From Dehalococcoidia bacterium (lineage in GTDB: Bacteria; Chloroflexota; Dehalococcoidia; Lucifugimonadales; HRBIN23): 64,000 nt of DNA. The notes beneath the pieces were generated by a model that did no database searches, was not told where the DNA came from, and saw only the letters and a list, made by a program, of their open reading frames with translations. This document shows positions 15,878 through 24,542 of the stretch, one piece after another (within the stretch, counting starts at the first letter, position 1; the number at the start of each line of letters is the position of its first letter). Location: assembly GCA_025060295.1 (NCBI GenBank), contig JANXCH010000007.1:37746-101745 (forward strand). Direction: 5' to 3'. Both the position numbers and the translations under genes were made by a program.

Positions 15878-16600
15878 CTACCCTCCTGTGGGGGTCAGGA
15901 TAGCGCTCTCCTCCAGCACCACGCGGGCATCCACAGCCAGACAGCCCTGGGGATAGGCGAACACAGGGTTGAGGTCAATCTCCCGCACCTCGGGGTGTTG
16001 TTCCAAGAAGGCAGAGAGGGCCAACAGCGCCTTCTCCAAGCCCTCCAGGTCTACGGGGGGCTGTCCCCGGTAGCCCGCCAGCAGAGGGAAGCCCCGAATC
16101 TCCCGGACCATCTGGCGGGCATCCCGCGGGGTCAGGGGCACCAGACGGAAGGAGACATCCTTCAGCACCTCCACAAACACACCCCCCAGCCCGAACATCA
16201 GGTAGTGGCCGAACTGGGGGTCTTTGCCTGCGCCCAGGATGACCTCCACGCCGGGCGGGGCCATGCGCTGGACGGAGACACCATGCAGGCGGGCCTGGGG
16301 AGCTCGGGTGCGGGCGCTCTCCATCACATCGCGATACGCACGGGCAACGGCCGCCCCGCTGGTAAGGTTCACCTTCACCCCGCCGATGTCGCTCTTGTGC
16401 ACGATGTCGGGGGAGACGATCTTGAGGACGACGGGCCATCCCAGGGTGCGGGCGATGCGCACCGCCTCGGGGGCGGAGCGGGCCAGGTGCGTGGGGACGA
16501 TGGGGATGCCACTGGGAGACAAGAAGGTTTTGGCTTCTACCTCGGTGAGGAGGGTGCGCCCCTCCCGGCGCAGGGTGGCGAAAAGGTCGGCAGTGGACAC
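15878..16600 (-). CDS. acdB: ADP-forming acyl/acetyl-CoA synthetase, beta subunit (ATP-grasp)
   Basis: 240 residues of the ATP-grasp_5 type. It opens with LTEVEAKTFLSPSGIPIVPTHLARS, then WPVVLKIVSPDIVHKSDIGG (nucleotide-binding loop), QRMAPPGVEVILGAGKDPQFG, FGLGGVFVEVLKDVSFRLVPL and the metal-site segment EIDLNPVF. These are hallmarks of the beta subunit of ADP-forming acetyl-CoA synthetase. GTG 16600 is the start, with AAGGAGGGGGC just upstream. First gene of the two-subunit operon, divergent from the thiamine operon across a 274-base region. Confidence 0.87.
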   Translation of the reverse strand: MSTADLFATLRREGRTLLTEVEAKTFLSPSGIPIVPTHLARSAPEAVRIARTLGWPVVLKIVSPDIVHKSDIGGVKVNLTSGAAVARAYRDVMESARTRAPQARLHGVSVQRMAPPGVEVILGAGKDPQFGHYLMFGLGGVFVEVLKDVSFRLVPLTPRDARQMVREIRGFPLLAGYRGQPPVDLEGLEKALLALSAFLEQHPEVREIDLNPVFAYPQGCLAVDARVVLEESAILTPTGG

Positions 16601-16667
16601 GCCCCCTCCTTGACGGTATCGTTCCCAGGGTAGCAGAGGGGGCGGAGGGCGTCAACGGTTGCACGCG

Positions 16668-16696
16668 TTGACACCCCAGGGCGACTGTGCTATAGT
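16668..16696 (+). promoter_or_regulatory. thiamine operon promoter
   Basis: TTGACA at 16668-16673 and TATAGT at 16691-16696, separated by exactly 17 bases, immediately before the TPP aptamer. This is one of the best sigma-70-type promoters in the window. Confidence 0.8.
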
Positions 16697-16715
16697 GGGG
16701 GCGGACAAGCGCAGA

Positions 16716-16812
16716 GGGCACGACGGGAGCTGGGGGAACCCGGCTGAGAGGGTGGCTGATACCGCTGCCGACCGTCATCACCTGATCTGGGTAATGCCAG
16801 CGCAGGGACCTG
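16716..16812 (+). ncRNA. TPP riboswitch (THI element) aptamer
   Basis: Conserved pyrimidine-sensor sequence GGCTGAGA at 16742-16749 and the pyrophosphate-sensor stretch ACCTGATCTGGGTAATGCC at 16780-16798, followed by AGCGCAGGGA. Spacing and order match the thiamine pyrophosphate riboswitch. It precedes thiG, as expected. A strong hairpin follows and can act as its expression platform. Confidence 0.93.
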
Positions 16813-16824
16813 GGGCGAGAGACC

Positions 16825-16860
16825 ACAGCGCCGCTGGCATGCCCAGCGGCGCTGTCGTTT
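16825..16860 (+). terminator. riboswitch expression-platform terminator
   Basis: A perfect 13-bp GC-rich stem (16825-16837 with 16843-16855) with a five-base loop, followed by TCGTTT. It lies between the TPP aptamer and the thiG RBS at 16862-16870. With TPP bound, the hairpin would be expected to stop transcription. The T-tract is short and interrupted, so part of the effect might be on translation. Confidence 0.6.
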
Positions 16861-16874
16861 CGGGGAGGGGCGCT

Positions 16875-17666
16875 ATGGACGACCCGCTGGTCATTGCTGG
16901 CAAGGCCTTCCGCTCCCGCCTCATGGTCGGAACGGGCAAGTTCCGCACCCCCCAGGAGATGGTGGACGCCATCGCCGCCTCGGGTGCCGAGATCGTTACT
17001 GTGGCCATTCGCCGCCTGGACCTGTCTCACCCCAACCAGAAGACCATCCTGGACTACCTGGACTGGACGCGTTACACCATCCTCCCCAACACGGCGGGGT
17101 GCCGCACGGTGGAGGAGGCCCTGTTCATCGCCCGCCTGGGGCGCCAGGTTACAGGCTCTCCCTGGGTGAAACTGGAGGTGGTGCCCGACCCCAAGTACCT
17201 CCTCCCTGACCCGGTGGGCACCCTGCGGGCCGCCGAGCAGTTGATCAAAGAGGGGTTTGTGGTGCTCCCGTACATCCACGCCGACCCGGTGTTGGCCCGC
17301 CAGTTGCAAGAGATAGGGTGCGCCACGGTGATGCCATTGGGCTCGCCCATCGGCTCGGGGCGGGGCATCCTCACCAAAGAGGAGATCGAAATCATTATTG
17401 AGCAGGCGACGGTGCCTGTGGTGGTGGATGCGGGCCTGGGCGCCCCTTCGGACGCCTCGTTGGCCATGGAACTGGGGGCGGATGCGGTGCTGGTGAACAC
17501 CGCCATTGCCCAAGCCCAGAACCCCGTGCTGATGGCCGAGGCCTTCCGCCTCGGGGTGGAGGCCGGGCGCAAAGCCTACCTGGCTGGGCGCATCCCCAAG
17601 CGGGCCTACGCCTCGGCCACCAGCCCCTTGGAGGGGGTGCCCCAGCCCGTGCGGCGCGGCCCCTAG
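16875..17666 (+). CDS. thiG: thiazole synthase
   Basis: 263 residues. ThiG builds the thiazole phosphate of thiamine from 1-deoxy-xylulose-5-phosphate, a glycine imine and sulfur carried on ThiS. Seen: the start [45 protein letters not shown], the catalytic Lys in [28 protein letters not shown] and [31 protein letters not shown] 16875 follows GGGGAGGGG by four bases. The frame is open upstream through the riboswitch, but that leader is RNA, not protein. No thiO or thiH for the imine is in the window. Confidence 0.96.
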   Translation: MDDPLVIAGKAFRSRLMVGTGKFRTPQEMVDAIAASGAEIVTVAIRRLDLSHPNQKTILDYLDWTRYTILPNTAGCRTVEEALFIARLGRQVTGSPWVKLEVVPDPKYLLPDPVGTLRAAEQLIKEGFVVLPYIHADPVLARQLQEIGCATVMPLGSPIGSGRGILTKEEIEIIIEQATVPVVVDAGLGAPSDASLAMELGADAVLVNTAIAQAQNPVLMAEAFRLGVEAGRKAYLAGRIPKRAYASATSPLEGVPQPVRRGP

Positions 17667-17675
17667 CCCCCCGCC

Positions 17676-18332
17676 ATGCCCCTGCCCCGGCCGTGCCTGG
17701 CCCTGGTAACCGACCGTCGTCTCTACCCCACCCTGGAAACCCTGGTGGAGGCGGTGGCCCAGGCGGTGGAGGGGGGCGTAGACCTGGTCCAGGTGCGAGA
17801 GAAGGACCTGCCCGGCGGCCCCTTGCTGGAGGTGTCCCAGCGCTTGCGGGAGGTCACGCGGGGGCGCGCCCTTCTCTTTGTGAATGAGCGGGTGGATGTG
17901 GCTCTGCTGTGCGGTGCCGATGGGGTGCATCTTCCGGAGGCGGGCCTTCCGCCAAGGGGGGTGCGCCGCCTGGTGGGGGCGCGCCTCCTCATCGGGGCGT
18001 CGGTGCACAGCGTCCCCTCCGCCCTGCGCGCCCAGCAGGAGGGGGCTGACCTGCTCATCGCCGGCACCATCTTCCCCAGCCGCTCCCACCCCGGCCAGGA
18101 GGCGGTGGGGGTAGGCCTCTTGGCAGACCTGCAGAAGGCGGTTACCCTGCCGGTGCTGGCCATTGGGGGGGTAACGCCCCAAAACGCGGGGGCGTGCATT
18201 CAGGCGGGAGCCAGTGGGGTGGCCGTCATCACGGCCATCCTGGGCCAGCCCGACCCCCGCGCTGCGGCCCAGCGCCTGAAGGAGGCCATACGCCAGGCTT
18301 GGGAGAAAGGGGGGTGGGCATGCTGCGCCTGA
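17676..18332 (+). CDS. thiE: thiamine-phosphate synthase
   Basis: 218 residues of the ThiE TIM-barrel family, joining HMP-pyrophosphate and thiazole phosphate to thiamine phosphate. Motifs: LVTDRR at the N-terminus, VQVREKDLPGGPL for pyrophosphate and pyrimidine binding, LFVNERVDVALLCGADGVHLPE, IGASVHS, AGTIFPSRSHPG and LAIGGVTPQNAGACIQAGASGVAVITAI. It begins nine bases after thiG, and its 3' end overlaps the thiS start by 13 bases. The start ATG has no strong SD, so it probably relies on coupling to thiG. Confidence 0.94.
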   Translation: MPLPRPCLALVTDRRLYPTLETLVEAVAQAVEGGVDLVQVREKDLPGGPLLEVSQRLREVTRGRALLFVNERVDVALLCGADGVHLPEAGLPPRGVRRLVGARLLIGASVHSVPSALRAQQEGADLLIAGTIFPSRSHPGQEAVGVGLLADLQKAVTLPVLAIGGVTPQNAGACIQAGASGVAVITAILGQPDPRAAAQRLKEAIRQAWEKGGWACCA

Positions 18333-18523
18333 CGGTCAATGGGCAACCCCGCACCCTAGAGCGCCCCATGAGCATCCTGGAGTTCCTCCAGTCCCTAGGA
18401 GTGAACCTAGCCATCGTGGCGGTGGGATACAACGGGGAGGTGCTGGACCGCCAGGCGTGGGCCACTACGGTTCTGCAGGATGGGGATGTTCTGGAAATTG
18501 TGCGCCCCGTGGGAGGGGGATAA
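18320..18523 (+). CDS. thiS: sulfur carrier protein ThiS
   Basis: 67 residues of ubiquitin-like ThiS: MLRLTVNGQPRTLE at the start, SILEFLQSLGV, VAVGYNGEVL, DGDVLEIVRPVGGG and the C-terminal Gly-Gly that is adenylated and thiocarboxylated to deliver sulfur to ThiG. It overlaps the end of thiE (ATG 18320 within thiE), so translation is coupled. A ThiF-like activator is not in the window. Confidence 0.93.
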   Translation: MLRLTVNGQPRTLERPMSILEFLQSLGVNLAIVAVGYNGEVLDRQAWATTVLQDGDVLEIVRPVGGG

Positions 18524-18565
18524 CTCCCCCTCCCCCGGGGCGGGCGTGTGTGGTGTCCTGGCGTC

Positions 18566-19771
18566 TTACTTGCGGGGCCAGTAGTAGTCGGCGGCCAGGT
18601 CGTAGGGCGGGTTAATCAGACGCTGGTAGGGGACGAACCACGAGGCGAACTGACGCTGGGACTCGTAAATTTTGGCGAAGTCGGGGTTGCGTGCCGCCTC
18701 CCGTGCAGCCACACGGTCCCACGCTTTGAGCATCTCCAGAAGGATCTCCCGTGGGGTTTCCACCACCGTAACGCCTTCCTTCGTCCGCAGGTCCTCCAGC
18801 GCCTCATAGTTCATGCGCCATGCCTTGCTCCAGTTGAGCACCAAGGCCTCGTGGGCAGCCATTTCGATGATCAACTTGAGGTCATCGGGCAGTTGGTCCC
18901 ACTTGGCCTTGTTGAAGATCACCTCCCCCACCCCCGTGGGCTGGTGAATACCGGGGATGTGGTAATACTTGACCACATTGGGGAAGCCCAGGCGGTAGTC
19001 GGAGTGGGGGTCGCTGTACTCCGCGCCATCGATGACGCCCCGTTCCAGGGCGGGGACGATCTCGGCGGCGGGGAGGGTAACAACCGACGCCCCGAATTCC
19101 TTAAACACTTCGGAGGCCAGGCCGGCGGCCCGCATCTTGACCCCGCGCAGGTCGGCCACCGAGCGAATCGGCTTCTTATACCATCCCAGGGGTTCAGGCA
19201 TCTCTCCCCAGATAGGGAACCAGACCACCTGATACCCTAACTTGGCCACCAGTTCGCGATAGAGCTCTATCCCCCCGCCGGCGAGGAGCCACGCCGTAAA
19301 GTCCCAGTTGTTCATCCCGAAGGGCCCCCCCGTGGCACTGGCAAAGAGGGAGAAGGCGGTGTTCTTCCCCACCCAGTACCCGCTCCACGAGATTCCCCCG
19401 TCCAAGACTCCCTTGTGAACCGCATCCAGCACGTCAAAGGCGGGCACCACCGCCCCCGCAGGGAGCAACTTAATGACCAAGCGCCCCTTGGCCGCCTCGT
19501 TCACCCGCTTGACAAAGTTCTCCCCCCACATGTAGTCCCAGATACCGGTGGGGAAGGTGCTCTGCACCACCCACTCAATCGGCTGAGCAGCCGGGGCAGC
19601 AGGGGCGGCAGGTGCAGGCGGAGGGGGTGCTGCTGGAGCAGGGGTCCCAGGCACCGAGGCAGGAGCAGCGGGCTGGCGCGCCGGCTCAGGTTGACGTCTA
19701 CATCCCCCTGCTATCACGACGAAGACGATTAAAAAGACGAGGGGAATAAAAAGGAGTTTCGTCGCTTTCAT
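18566..19771 (-). CDS. TRAP transporter substrate-binding lipoprotein (DctP family)
   Basis: 401 residues. The signal peptide ends in a lipobox (VIAGGC), followed by ~40 residues of Pro/Ala spacer before the binding domain. DctP-type features: [49 protein letters not shown] region ([13 protein letters not shown]) and a C-terminal hinge helix. It would capture an organic acid or similar solute outside the membrane. TRAP permease genes (DctQ/DctM) are not adjacent on either side. ATG 19771 has GGAGG eight bases before it. The lipid anchor fits a monoderm cell with no periplasm. Confidence 0.88.
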   Translation of the reverse strand: MKATKLLFIPLVFLIVFVVIAGGCRRQPEPARQPAAPASVPGTPAPAAPPPPAPAAPAAPAAQPIEWVVQSTFPTGIWDYMWGENFVKRVNEAAKGRLVIKLLPAGAVVPAFDVLDAVHKGVLDGGISWSGYWVGKNTAFSLFASATGGPFGMNNWDFTAWLLAGGGIELYRELVAKLGYQVVWFPIWGEMPEPLGWYKKPIRSVADLRGVKMRAAGLASEVFKEFGASVVTLPAAEIVPALERGVIDGAEYSDPHSDYRLGFPNVVKYYHIPGIHQPTGVGEVIFNKAKWDQLPDDLKLIIEMAAHEALVLNWSKAWRMNYEALEDLRTKEGVTVVETPREILLEMLKAWDRVAAREAARNPDFAKIYESQRQFASWFVPYQRLINPPYDLAADYYWPRK

Positions 19772-19803
19772 ATCCACCACCTCCAGCCGACACTTCGCCC
19801 CGA

Positions 19804-19832
19804 ATTTAGCAAACTCCCCCTTTTACTGTCAA
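19804..19832 (-). promoter_or_regulatory. promoter of the TRAP binding protein gene
   Basis: On the minus strand TTGACA (19827-19832) and CTAAAT (19804-19809) are separated by exactly 17 bases, about 30 bases before the start codon. Confidence 0.7.
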
Positions 19833-19917
19833 GGCCAACAGAGGCTGTGGGCGAGGGGCCTCTGCCCTTGTCATATTGGCGCTCGGGCCGCAGCGCCGAG
19901 TGGTGGTGCCCCTACCC

Positions 19918-19947
19918 TTGACCCCCCCGTCCCCGTTGGGCTAGCAT
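19918..19947 (+). promoter_or_regulatory. possible rny promoter
   Basis: TTGACC at 19918-19923 and TAGCAT at 19942-19947 with an 18-base spacer, about 65 bases before the RNase Y ATG. The hexamers are imperfect. Confidence 0.4.
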
Positions 19948-20012
19948 GGAAACGTCCCCCCATCCTTCGGGGGAAGCACCTTAACAGCATAGGACGGAAG
20001 GAAGGTGAGCCT

Positions 20013-21542
20013 ATGATACCCCTTGTGTTGCTCGTCCTTGCCGTCCTAGCGGCCATGGGGATAGGAGTTGTCGGCGGCTATCTTGTGCACAAGGCCCGCG
20101 CCGACCGACGCCTGGCCGAGGCGGAGGCCCGGCTCCAGGAGGTCCAGCGCCAGGCCCAAGAGGAGCATAAGCGCCTTCTGCTGGAGGCCAAGGAGGAGGC
20201 CCTCAAAGCGCGGGCAGCAGCAGAGGCCGACCTACGGGAGCAACGGCGGGAGCTCCAACGCCTGGAGGCCCGCCTTAACAACCGGGAGGAGGCCTTGGAG
20301 CGGCGGGCGGAGGTGTTGGAGCGACGGGAGCGCGCTGTGGCCCACAAGGAGAAGGAGGTGGAGCAAGCCCTGGCGCACGCCGAGGAAGCCAAGGCTCAAT
20401 ATCTCAAGCAGTTGGAAAGCCTGGCGGGCCTGTCGGTGGACGAGGCACGCACCCTACTTCTGAAACGGGTGGAGGCCGAGGCCGAAAGTGATATCGCCCG
20501 CCGCCTCTGGGAATTGGAGCAGCAGTTCCACGAGGAGGCCAACGAGAAGGCCCGCCGCATCATCGCTCAGGCTATCCACCGCCTTGCTGCTGATGTCACC
20601 GCCGAATCCACCGTAACCGTGATCCCTATCCCCAGCGAAGAGATGAAGGGCCGTCTCATCGGCCGCGAAGGACGGAACATCCGGGCCATTGAGCAGGCCA
20701 CGGGTGTGGACCTCATCATCGACGACACCCCCGACGCCGTCACCATCTCCTGCTTTGACCCCGTGCGGCGGGAGGTGGCCCGCATCGCCTTGCAGAAGCT
20801 GATTCAGGATGGGCGCATCCACCCCGCCCGCATTGAGGAGACGGTGGCCCTGGCCCGGCAAGAGGTGGAGGAGACCATCCGCCAGGCGGGGCAGCAGGCC
20901 TTGTTCGCCGTGGGGGTGGGTGGTCTGCATCCCGAACTGGTACGCCTGCTGGGGGTGCTCCACTACCGCACCAGTTACGGCCAAAATGTCCTCAAGCACA
21001 GCATAGAGGTGGCCCTCCTGGCCAGTATGATGGGCGCGGAGATCGGCGCCCATGTGGAGACCTGCAAGGTGGGGGGGCTTCTGCACGACATCGGTAAGGC
21101 CCTCACCCACGAACAGGAGGGCCCCCACGCCGAAATCGGTGCCGAGGTGGCGGCCAAATATGGCGTCCCCGAACCAGTGCGCCGCGCCATCTTGGAGCAT
21201 CACAACGACCAGCCCAGTTCGGTGGAGGCTTTCCTGGTGGCCGCCGCCGATGCCATCAGCGCCTCCCGCCCCGGGGCCCGCAAGGACACCCTGGAGCACT
21301 ATGTCAAACGCCTGGAGGCGCTGGAAGCCGTAGCCTCCTCCTTCCCCGGCGTGGAGAAGTGCTACGCCATCCAGGCCGGGCGCGAGGTGCGGGTAATGGT
21401 CAAACCCCAGGAGGTGGACGATATCGGGGCCACCAAACTGGCCCGGGACATCTCCAAGAAGATCCAAGAGACCGTCGTCTACCCCGGCCAGGTGAAGGTG
21501 GTGGTCATTCGGGAGACGCGGGCGGTGGAATACGCCCGCTAG
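20013..21542 (+). CDS. rny: ribonuclease Y
   Basis: 509 residues of membrane-anchored endoribonuclease that starts mRNA decay. Order: N-terminal membrane helix ([24 protein letters not shown]), a long charged coiled coil (residues ~30-190), a KH domain with [27 protein letters not shown], and an HD domain with [25 protein letters not shown] and LEHHNDQP as metal-site motifs. ATG 20013 follows GGAAGGTGAG. Its stop overlaps the convergent prmA stop, and its terminator lies inside prmA. Confidence 0.96.
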   Translation: MIPLVLLVLAVLAAMGIGVVGGYLVHKARADRRLAEAEARLQEVQRQAQEEHKRLLLEAKEEALKARAAAEADLREQRRELQRLEARLNNREEALERRAEVLERRERAVAHKEKEVEQALAHAEEAKAQYLKQLESLAGLSVDEARTLLLKRVEAEAESDIARRLWELEQQFHEEANEKARRIIAQAIHRLAADVTAESTVTVIPIPSEEMKGRLIGREGRNIRAIEQATGVDLIIDDTPDAVTISCFDPVRREVARIALQKLIQDGRIHPARIEETVALARQEVEETIRQAGQQALFAVGVGGLHPELVRLLGVLHYRTSYGQNVLKHSIEVALLASMMGAEIGAHVETCKVGGLLHDIGKALTHEQEGPHAEIGAEVAAKYGVPEPVRRAILEHHNDQPSSVEAFLVAAADAISASRPGARKDTLEHYVKRLEALEAVASSFPGVEKCYAIQAGREVRVMVKPQEVDDIGATKLARDISKKIQETVVYPGQVKVVVIRETRAVEYAR

Positions 21543-22510
21543 CGTTTACCTGCGTCGGGCCCACACTCCATCCTTCGGGGCAGGGAGGTGCCTCCCTGCC
21601 CCGTGCTTTTTTCCGACGGACGCCCCGTCCGCATGGCCACCCACTCCCCCTCCCGACGCACCTGGGGCGGAGGGAAACCCACACCTCCCAGGGCGTGTGC
21701 CACCTCCTCCTGCTGCTCCTGGAGGATGCCGCTGGCCAGGAGCCAGCCCCCAGGATACAGCGCCTCCCACAGGGCAGCAGCCAAACGGCACACCACCTTG
21801 GCAGAGATGTTGGCCACAATGCCGTGGAACTGCCCCCCCTCACGCCACGGCAGGCTCCCCCTCTGCACCCGCACGCAACCCGACAGACCATTGAGGCGCA
21901 CATTGGCCCGCGCCGCACGCACCGCCATCGCATCAATATCCAAACCCACTACCCGCTCCGCCCCCAGCAGACCCGCCGCAATGGCGAGAATCCCCGAGCC
22001 CGTCCCCAAGTCCAGAATGCGCCGGCCAGCGACGGGCAACTCCTGCATCCACGCCAGGCAGAGACGGGTAGTGGGGTGGTGGCCTGTGCCAAAGGCCAAG
22101 CCGGGCTCCAAGCTCAGCACCAAGTCGCCCGGCTGGGGGGTATGGGTTTCCCACACAGGGCGCACCACGATCCGCCCCACCCGCACAATTTGGAACCCCT
22201 CCTTCCACACTTTCTCCCACTGGGCCTGCTCCACCAGACGCTCCGCCAAAGGGGGCAGGGGTGTAATAAGGGAGAGGAGGCGCCATGCAGTATCCAGACG
22301 GGCGCGCCGTCGGGGGAGGGTCCTATCGGCAGGGAGGTAGGCACGGAGGGTGAGGGGGGCGTGAGGCGGGGGGGACTCCCCCTCATCGGGGTTCCAGCCC
22401 CCCTCCTGCTCCACGCAGGTGCGGGCGCCCACTCGCCCGAAAGCCACAAGCAGAGGGTCTACCAGTTCAGGAGAAACAGTCAGGGAGAACTCTACCCACC
22501 GGCGGGGAAT
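21539..22510 (-). CDS. prmA: ribosomal protein L11 methyltransferase, probable ATT start
   Basis: PrmA methylates ribosomal protein L11 using SAM. Motifs: the N-terminal recognition segment [17 protein letters not shown], then [14 protein letters not shown], the SAM site [30 protein letters not shown] and the catalytic-loop IVANISAKV. The conserved N-terminus lies upstream of the first GTG (22447). In frame the only start preceded by a Shine-Dalgarno (AGGAAAGG, seven bases) is ATT at 22510, giving 323 residues. That start is rare in bacteria. If translation began at 22447, the WVE segment would be lost. The ~22 C-terminal residues are read through the rny terminator. Confidence 0.85.
   Translation of the reverse strand: MPRRWVEFSLTVSPELVDPLLVAFGRVGARTCVEQEGGWNPDEGESPPPHAPLTLRAYLPADRTLPRRRARLDTAWRLLSLITPLPPLAERLVEQAQWEKVWKEGFQIVRVGRIVVRPVWETHTPQPGDLVLSLEPGLAFGTGHHPTTRLCLAWMQELPVAGRRILDLGTGSGILAIAAGLLGAERVVGLDIDAMAVRAARANVRLNGLSGCVRVQRGSLPWREGGQFHGIVANISAKVVCRLAAALWEALYPGGWLLASGILQEQQEEVAHALGGVGFPPPQVRREGEWVAMRTGRPSEKSTGQGGTSLPRRMECGPDAGKR
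21577..21612 (+). terminator. intrinsic terminator of rny, inside the prmA coding region
   Basis: A perfect 12-bp inverted repeat (21577-21588 with 21591-21602, GGGGCAGGGAGG and its complement), then GTGC and a six-T run at 21607-21612. It lies 35 bases after the rny stop and therefore within the last ~22 codons of the opposite-strand prmA gene. Confidence 0.85.
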
Positions 22511-22526
22511 GGGCGCGCCTTTCCTC

Positions 22527-22790
22527 TCAGGGGGTATCCTTGATGCCCTTAGCCTTCAGGAAGTTCACCGCATCCTGGACGGTGATAATCTTCTCCGCCT
22601 CCTGGTCGGAGATCTCTATCTTCTGTCCGTCCTTGCTGAACTCCTCCTCCATAGCCATAATCAGTTCCACCAGGTCTAGGGAGTCGGCCTTCAAATCATC
22701 CCGGAAAGAGGCTTCGGGGCGCACCTGGGCCTCGTCCACGCCCAGGCGGTCTACCACGATTTGCTTCACACGGGTGTAGACATCGGGCAT
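22527..22790 (-). CDS. acpP: acyl carrier protein
   Basis: 87 residues of the small acidic four-helix carrier of fatty acid synthesis. The phosphopantetheine Ser is in the DSLDLVEL motif (residues ~37-44), preceded by DDLKA, with [21 protein letters not shown] after it. ATG 22790 has GGAGG nine bases upstream; a GTG two codons earlier is too close to that site. It lies 16 bases before the inferred prmA start. Acidic, as the family requires. Confidence 0.95.
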   Translation of the reverse strand: MPDVYTRVKQIVVDRLGVDEAQVRPEASFRDDLKADSLDLVELIMAMEEEFSKDGQKIEISDQEAEKIITVQDAVNFLKAKGIKDTP

Positions 22791-22863
22791 GGGCACTCAC
22801 CTCCGTGCGTCGTATCTGTGGTCAAGCCTCGGGTATATGCGGAATGGCCGGTGCACGCCTCTG

Positions 22864-23349
22864 CTACGAGGATGAGGTGAGGCGCTGGGAGGCCTCTACC
22901 ACGCATCCCAGTACCCCATTGACAAAGCGGGGGGAACTATCGCCCCCATAGACCTTAGCCAGCTCCACCGCCTCATTGATGACCACTTTGGGCGGGGTTT
23001 GCATGTCTGCGGTGAGTTCATAAATCGCCAGGCGCAAAAGGTTACGGTCCACAGTGGCCAATTGGGGCACGGGCCAGGCAGGAGCACACCGCTGAATGGT
23101 CTGGTCAATGCTGGGGAGGTGCTCCAGAGTGCCCAGCAAGAGCCTCTGGGCGAAGGCGACCCCCTCCGGGGCCAGACCTGCCTCCCGGGCGATCCAATCC
23201 AGGGCCTTGTGGGGGTCGTGGCGGGCCAAGTCCACCTCACACAGGGCCAGGAAGGCCACGGCGCGGGCCCGGCGGCGCAGGGAGAACCCCTCGCACCCCA
23301 AACCCTCTTCTTCTATCTCCTGGTCCGGCTCTTGGGAGATTACCACCAC
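22864..23349 (-). CDS. nusB: transcription antitermination factor NusB
   Basis: 161 residues. NusB, with NusE (S10), binds boxA RNA for rRNA antitermination. Recognised from RRRARAVAFLALCEVD at the N-terminal helix, ATVDRNLLRLAIYELTA, PPKVVINEAVELAKVYGGDSSPRFVNGVLG, the strongest family signature. The GTG start at 23349 overlaps the end of fabD, with AGGAG about ten bases before it. Placement inside the fatty acid cluster is unusual but suggests shared growth-rate control. Confidence 0.93.
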   Translation of the reverse strand: MVVISQEPDQEIEEEGLGCEGFSLRRRARAVAFLALCEVDLARHDPHKALDWIAREAGLAPEGVAFAQRLLLGTLEHLPSIDQTIQRCAPAWPVPQLATVDRNLLRLAIYELTADMQTPPKVVINEAVELAKVYGGDSSPRFVNGVLGCVVEASQRLTSSS

Positions 23350-24293
23350 GGGGCCGTTACTCCTGCCAGACTCCGAGCATCGGCGATGGGGAGCAGGCGC
23401 ACCTCACGGGACATCTGGCGGAGCATGCCACTCAGCACCCTCCCCGGCCCCAACTCCACAAAGGTCTTGATGCCACGGGAGAGGAGGAACTGCATGGAGT
23501 GCTTCCAGCGCACGGGGGCGCACAGTTGCTCCACCAGTTCCTGGCGCACCTCCTGGGCGGTGGTGATGGGGCGGGCCGAGGCGTTGGCCACAATGGGCAC
23601 CTGGGGGTCGCGGATGGGAACCTGGGCCAAAGCTTGCGCCAACCCCTCCCGCGCGCTAGCCATCAAAGTGGTATGGAAAGCCCCAGCCACCTGCAAGGGC
23701 ACCAAGCGGCGAGCACCCCGCAGGGCGCACAGGTCGGCCGCACGGGCCACCGCCAAATGATCGCCCGCGATGACGATCTGCTCCTCGGTGTTGACGGTGG
23801 AGATCTGGGCACCCGTCTCCCGGCAGACCTCCTCCACCGTCATTTCATCCAGCCCCAGCACCACCACCATTGTGCCGGGGCAGCGCTCGGAGGCCTCCTG
23901 CATCAGGCGCCCCCGCAGGCGCACCAGGCGCACGGCGTCCTCCACCGTCAGGGAGCGGGCAGCCACCAGGGCGGTGTATTCGCCGAGGCTGTGGCCGGCG
24001 GCGTAGGCGGGTGGGGGCAGGGCCCCCTTGCCCACCACCTCCTCCAGGGCCGCCAGGCAGGCCAGGCTGGCCACCAGGATGGCAGGCTGGGCATTGTCGG
24101 TGCGGGTGAGATCGGCCTGGGGGCCTTCAAACATCAGACGGGAAAGGGGAAATCCCAGGGCCTCATCGGCCTGCTGGAACAGCGCGCGCGCCGCAGGCGA
24201 GGCCTCGGCCAGGTCCCGCCCCATGCCCACAAACTGCGTCCCCTGCCCGGGGAAGAGGAAAGCAAACGGTGCTGGCGTTAGCCCTTGGCTCAC
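23340..24293 (-). CDS. fabD: malonyl-CoA:ACP transacylase
   Basis: 317 residues. FabD loads malonate from CoA to ACP. Motifs: FLFPGQGTQFVGMG at the N-terminus, the nucleophile elbow GHSLGEYTAL with Ser, the Arg in RLRGRLMQEA, the catalytic His in VAGAFHTTLMA, and TFVELGPGRVLSGM at the C-terminus. GTG 24293 has GGAGG 11 bases upstream. It overlaps nusB by ten bases. plsX, fabH and fabG, its usual neighbours, are absent here. Confidence 0.95.
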   Translation of the reverse strand: MSQGLTPAPFAFLFPGQGTQFVGMGRDLAEASPAARALFQQADEALGFPLSRLMFEGPQADLTRTDNAQPAILVASLACLAALEEVVGKGALPPPAYAAGHSLGEYTALVAARSLTVEDAVRLVRLRGRLMQEASERCPGTMVVVLGLDEMTVEEVCRETGAQISTVNTEEQIVIAGDHLAVARAADLCALRGARRLVPLQVAGAFHTTLMASAREGLAQALAQVPIRDPQVPIVANASARPITTAQEVRQELVEQLCAPVRWKHSMQFLLSRGIKTFVELGPGRVLSGMLRQMSREVRLLPIADARSLAGVTAPWW

Positions 24294-24345
24294 GGCTTCT
24301 GTTGCCTCCGGGTATCAGGTATTGGGATGGGAGCGCCACCCTTGC

Positions 24346-24534
24346 CTACTGCTGGTGCTCCCCCTGCAACACCTTCCGTCCCTTGTAGGTGCCGCAGAAG
24401 GGGCAGACATGATGGGCCAGGCGTGGACGCCGGCACTGAGGACAAGGGACAACCGCCATCGCACGGAAGCGGTAATGGGCAGCCCGCTTGCGCTGCTTAG
24501 ATTTGGAGAGTTGTTTTTTCGGAAGAGGGGGCAT
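24346..24534 (-). CDS. rpmF: 50S ribosomal protein L32
   Basis: 62 residues. The start MPPLPKKQLSKSKQRKRAAHYR is the characteristic basic L32 N-terminus. It is followed by a C-x2-C...C-x2-C zinc ribbon (CPQCRRPRLAHHVCPFCG) and a Lys-rich end. ATG 24534 follows AAGGAG with ideal spacing. It starts eight bases after the yceD stop, the classic yceD-rpmF pairing. Confidence 0.95.
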   Translation of the reverse strand: MPPLPKKQLSKSKQRKRAAHYRFRAMAVVPCPQCRRPRLAHHVCPFCGTYKGRKVLQGEHQQ

Positions 24535-24542
24535 AGCACTCC

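Noticed and set aside
16659..16874. In-frame open reading through the riboswitch, as if thiG began at 16659
   Set aside because: The leader matches the TPP aptamer and terminator, and a strong RBS precedes ATG 16875, where the conserved ThiG sequence starts.
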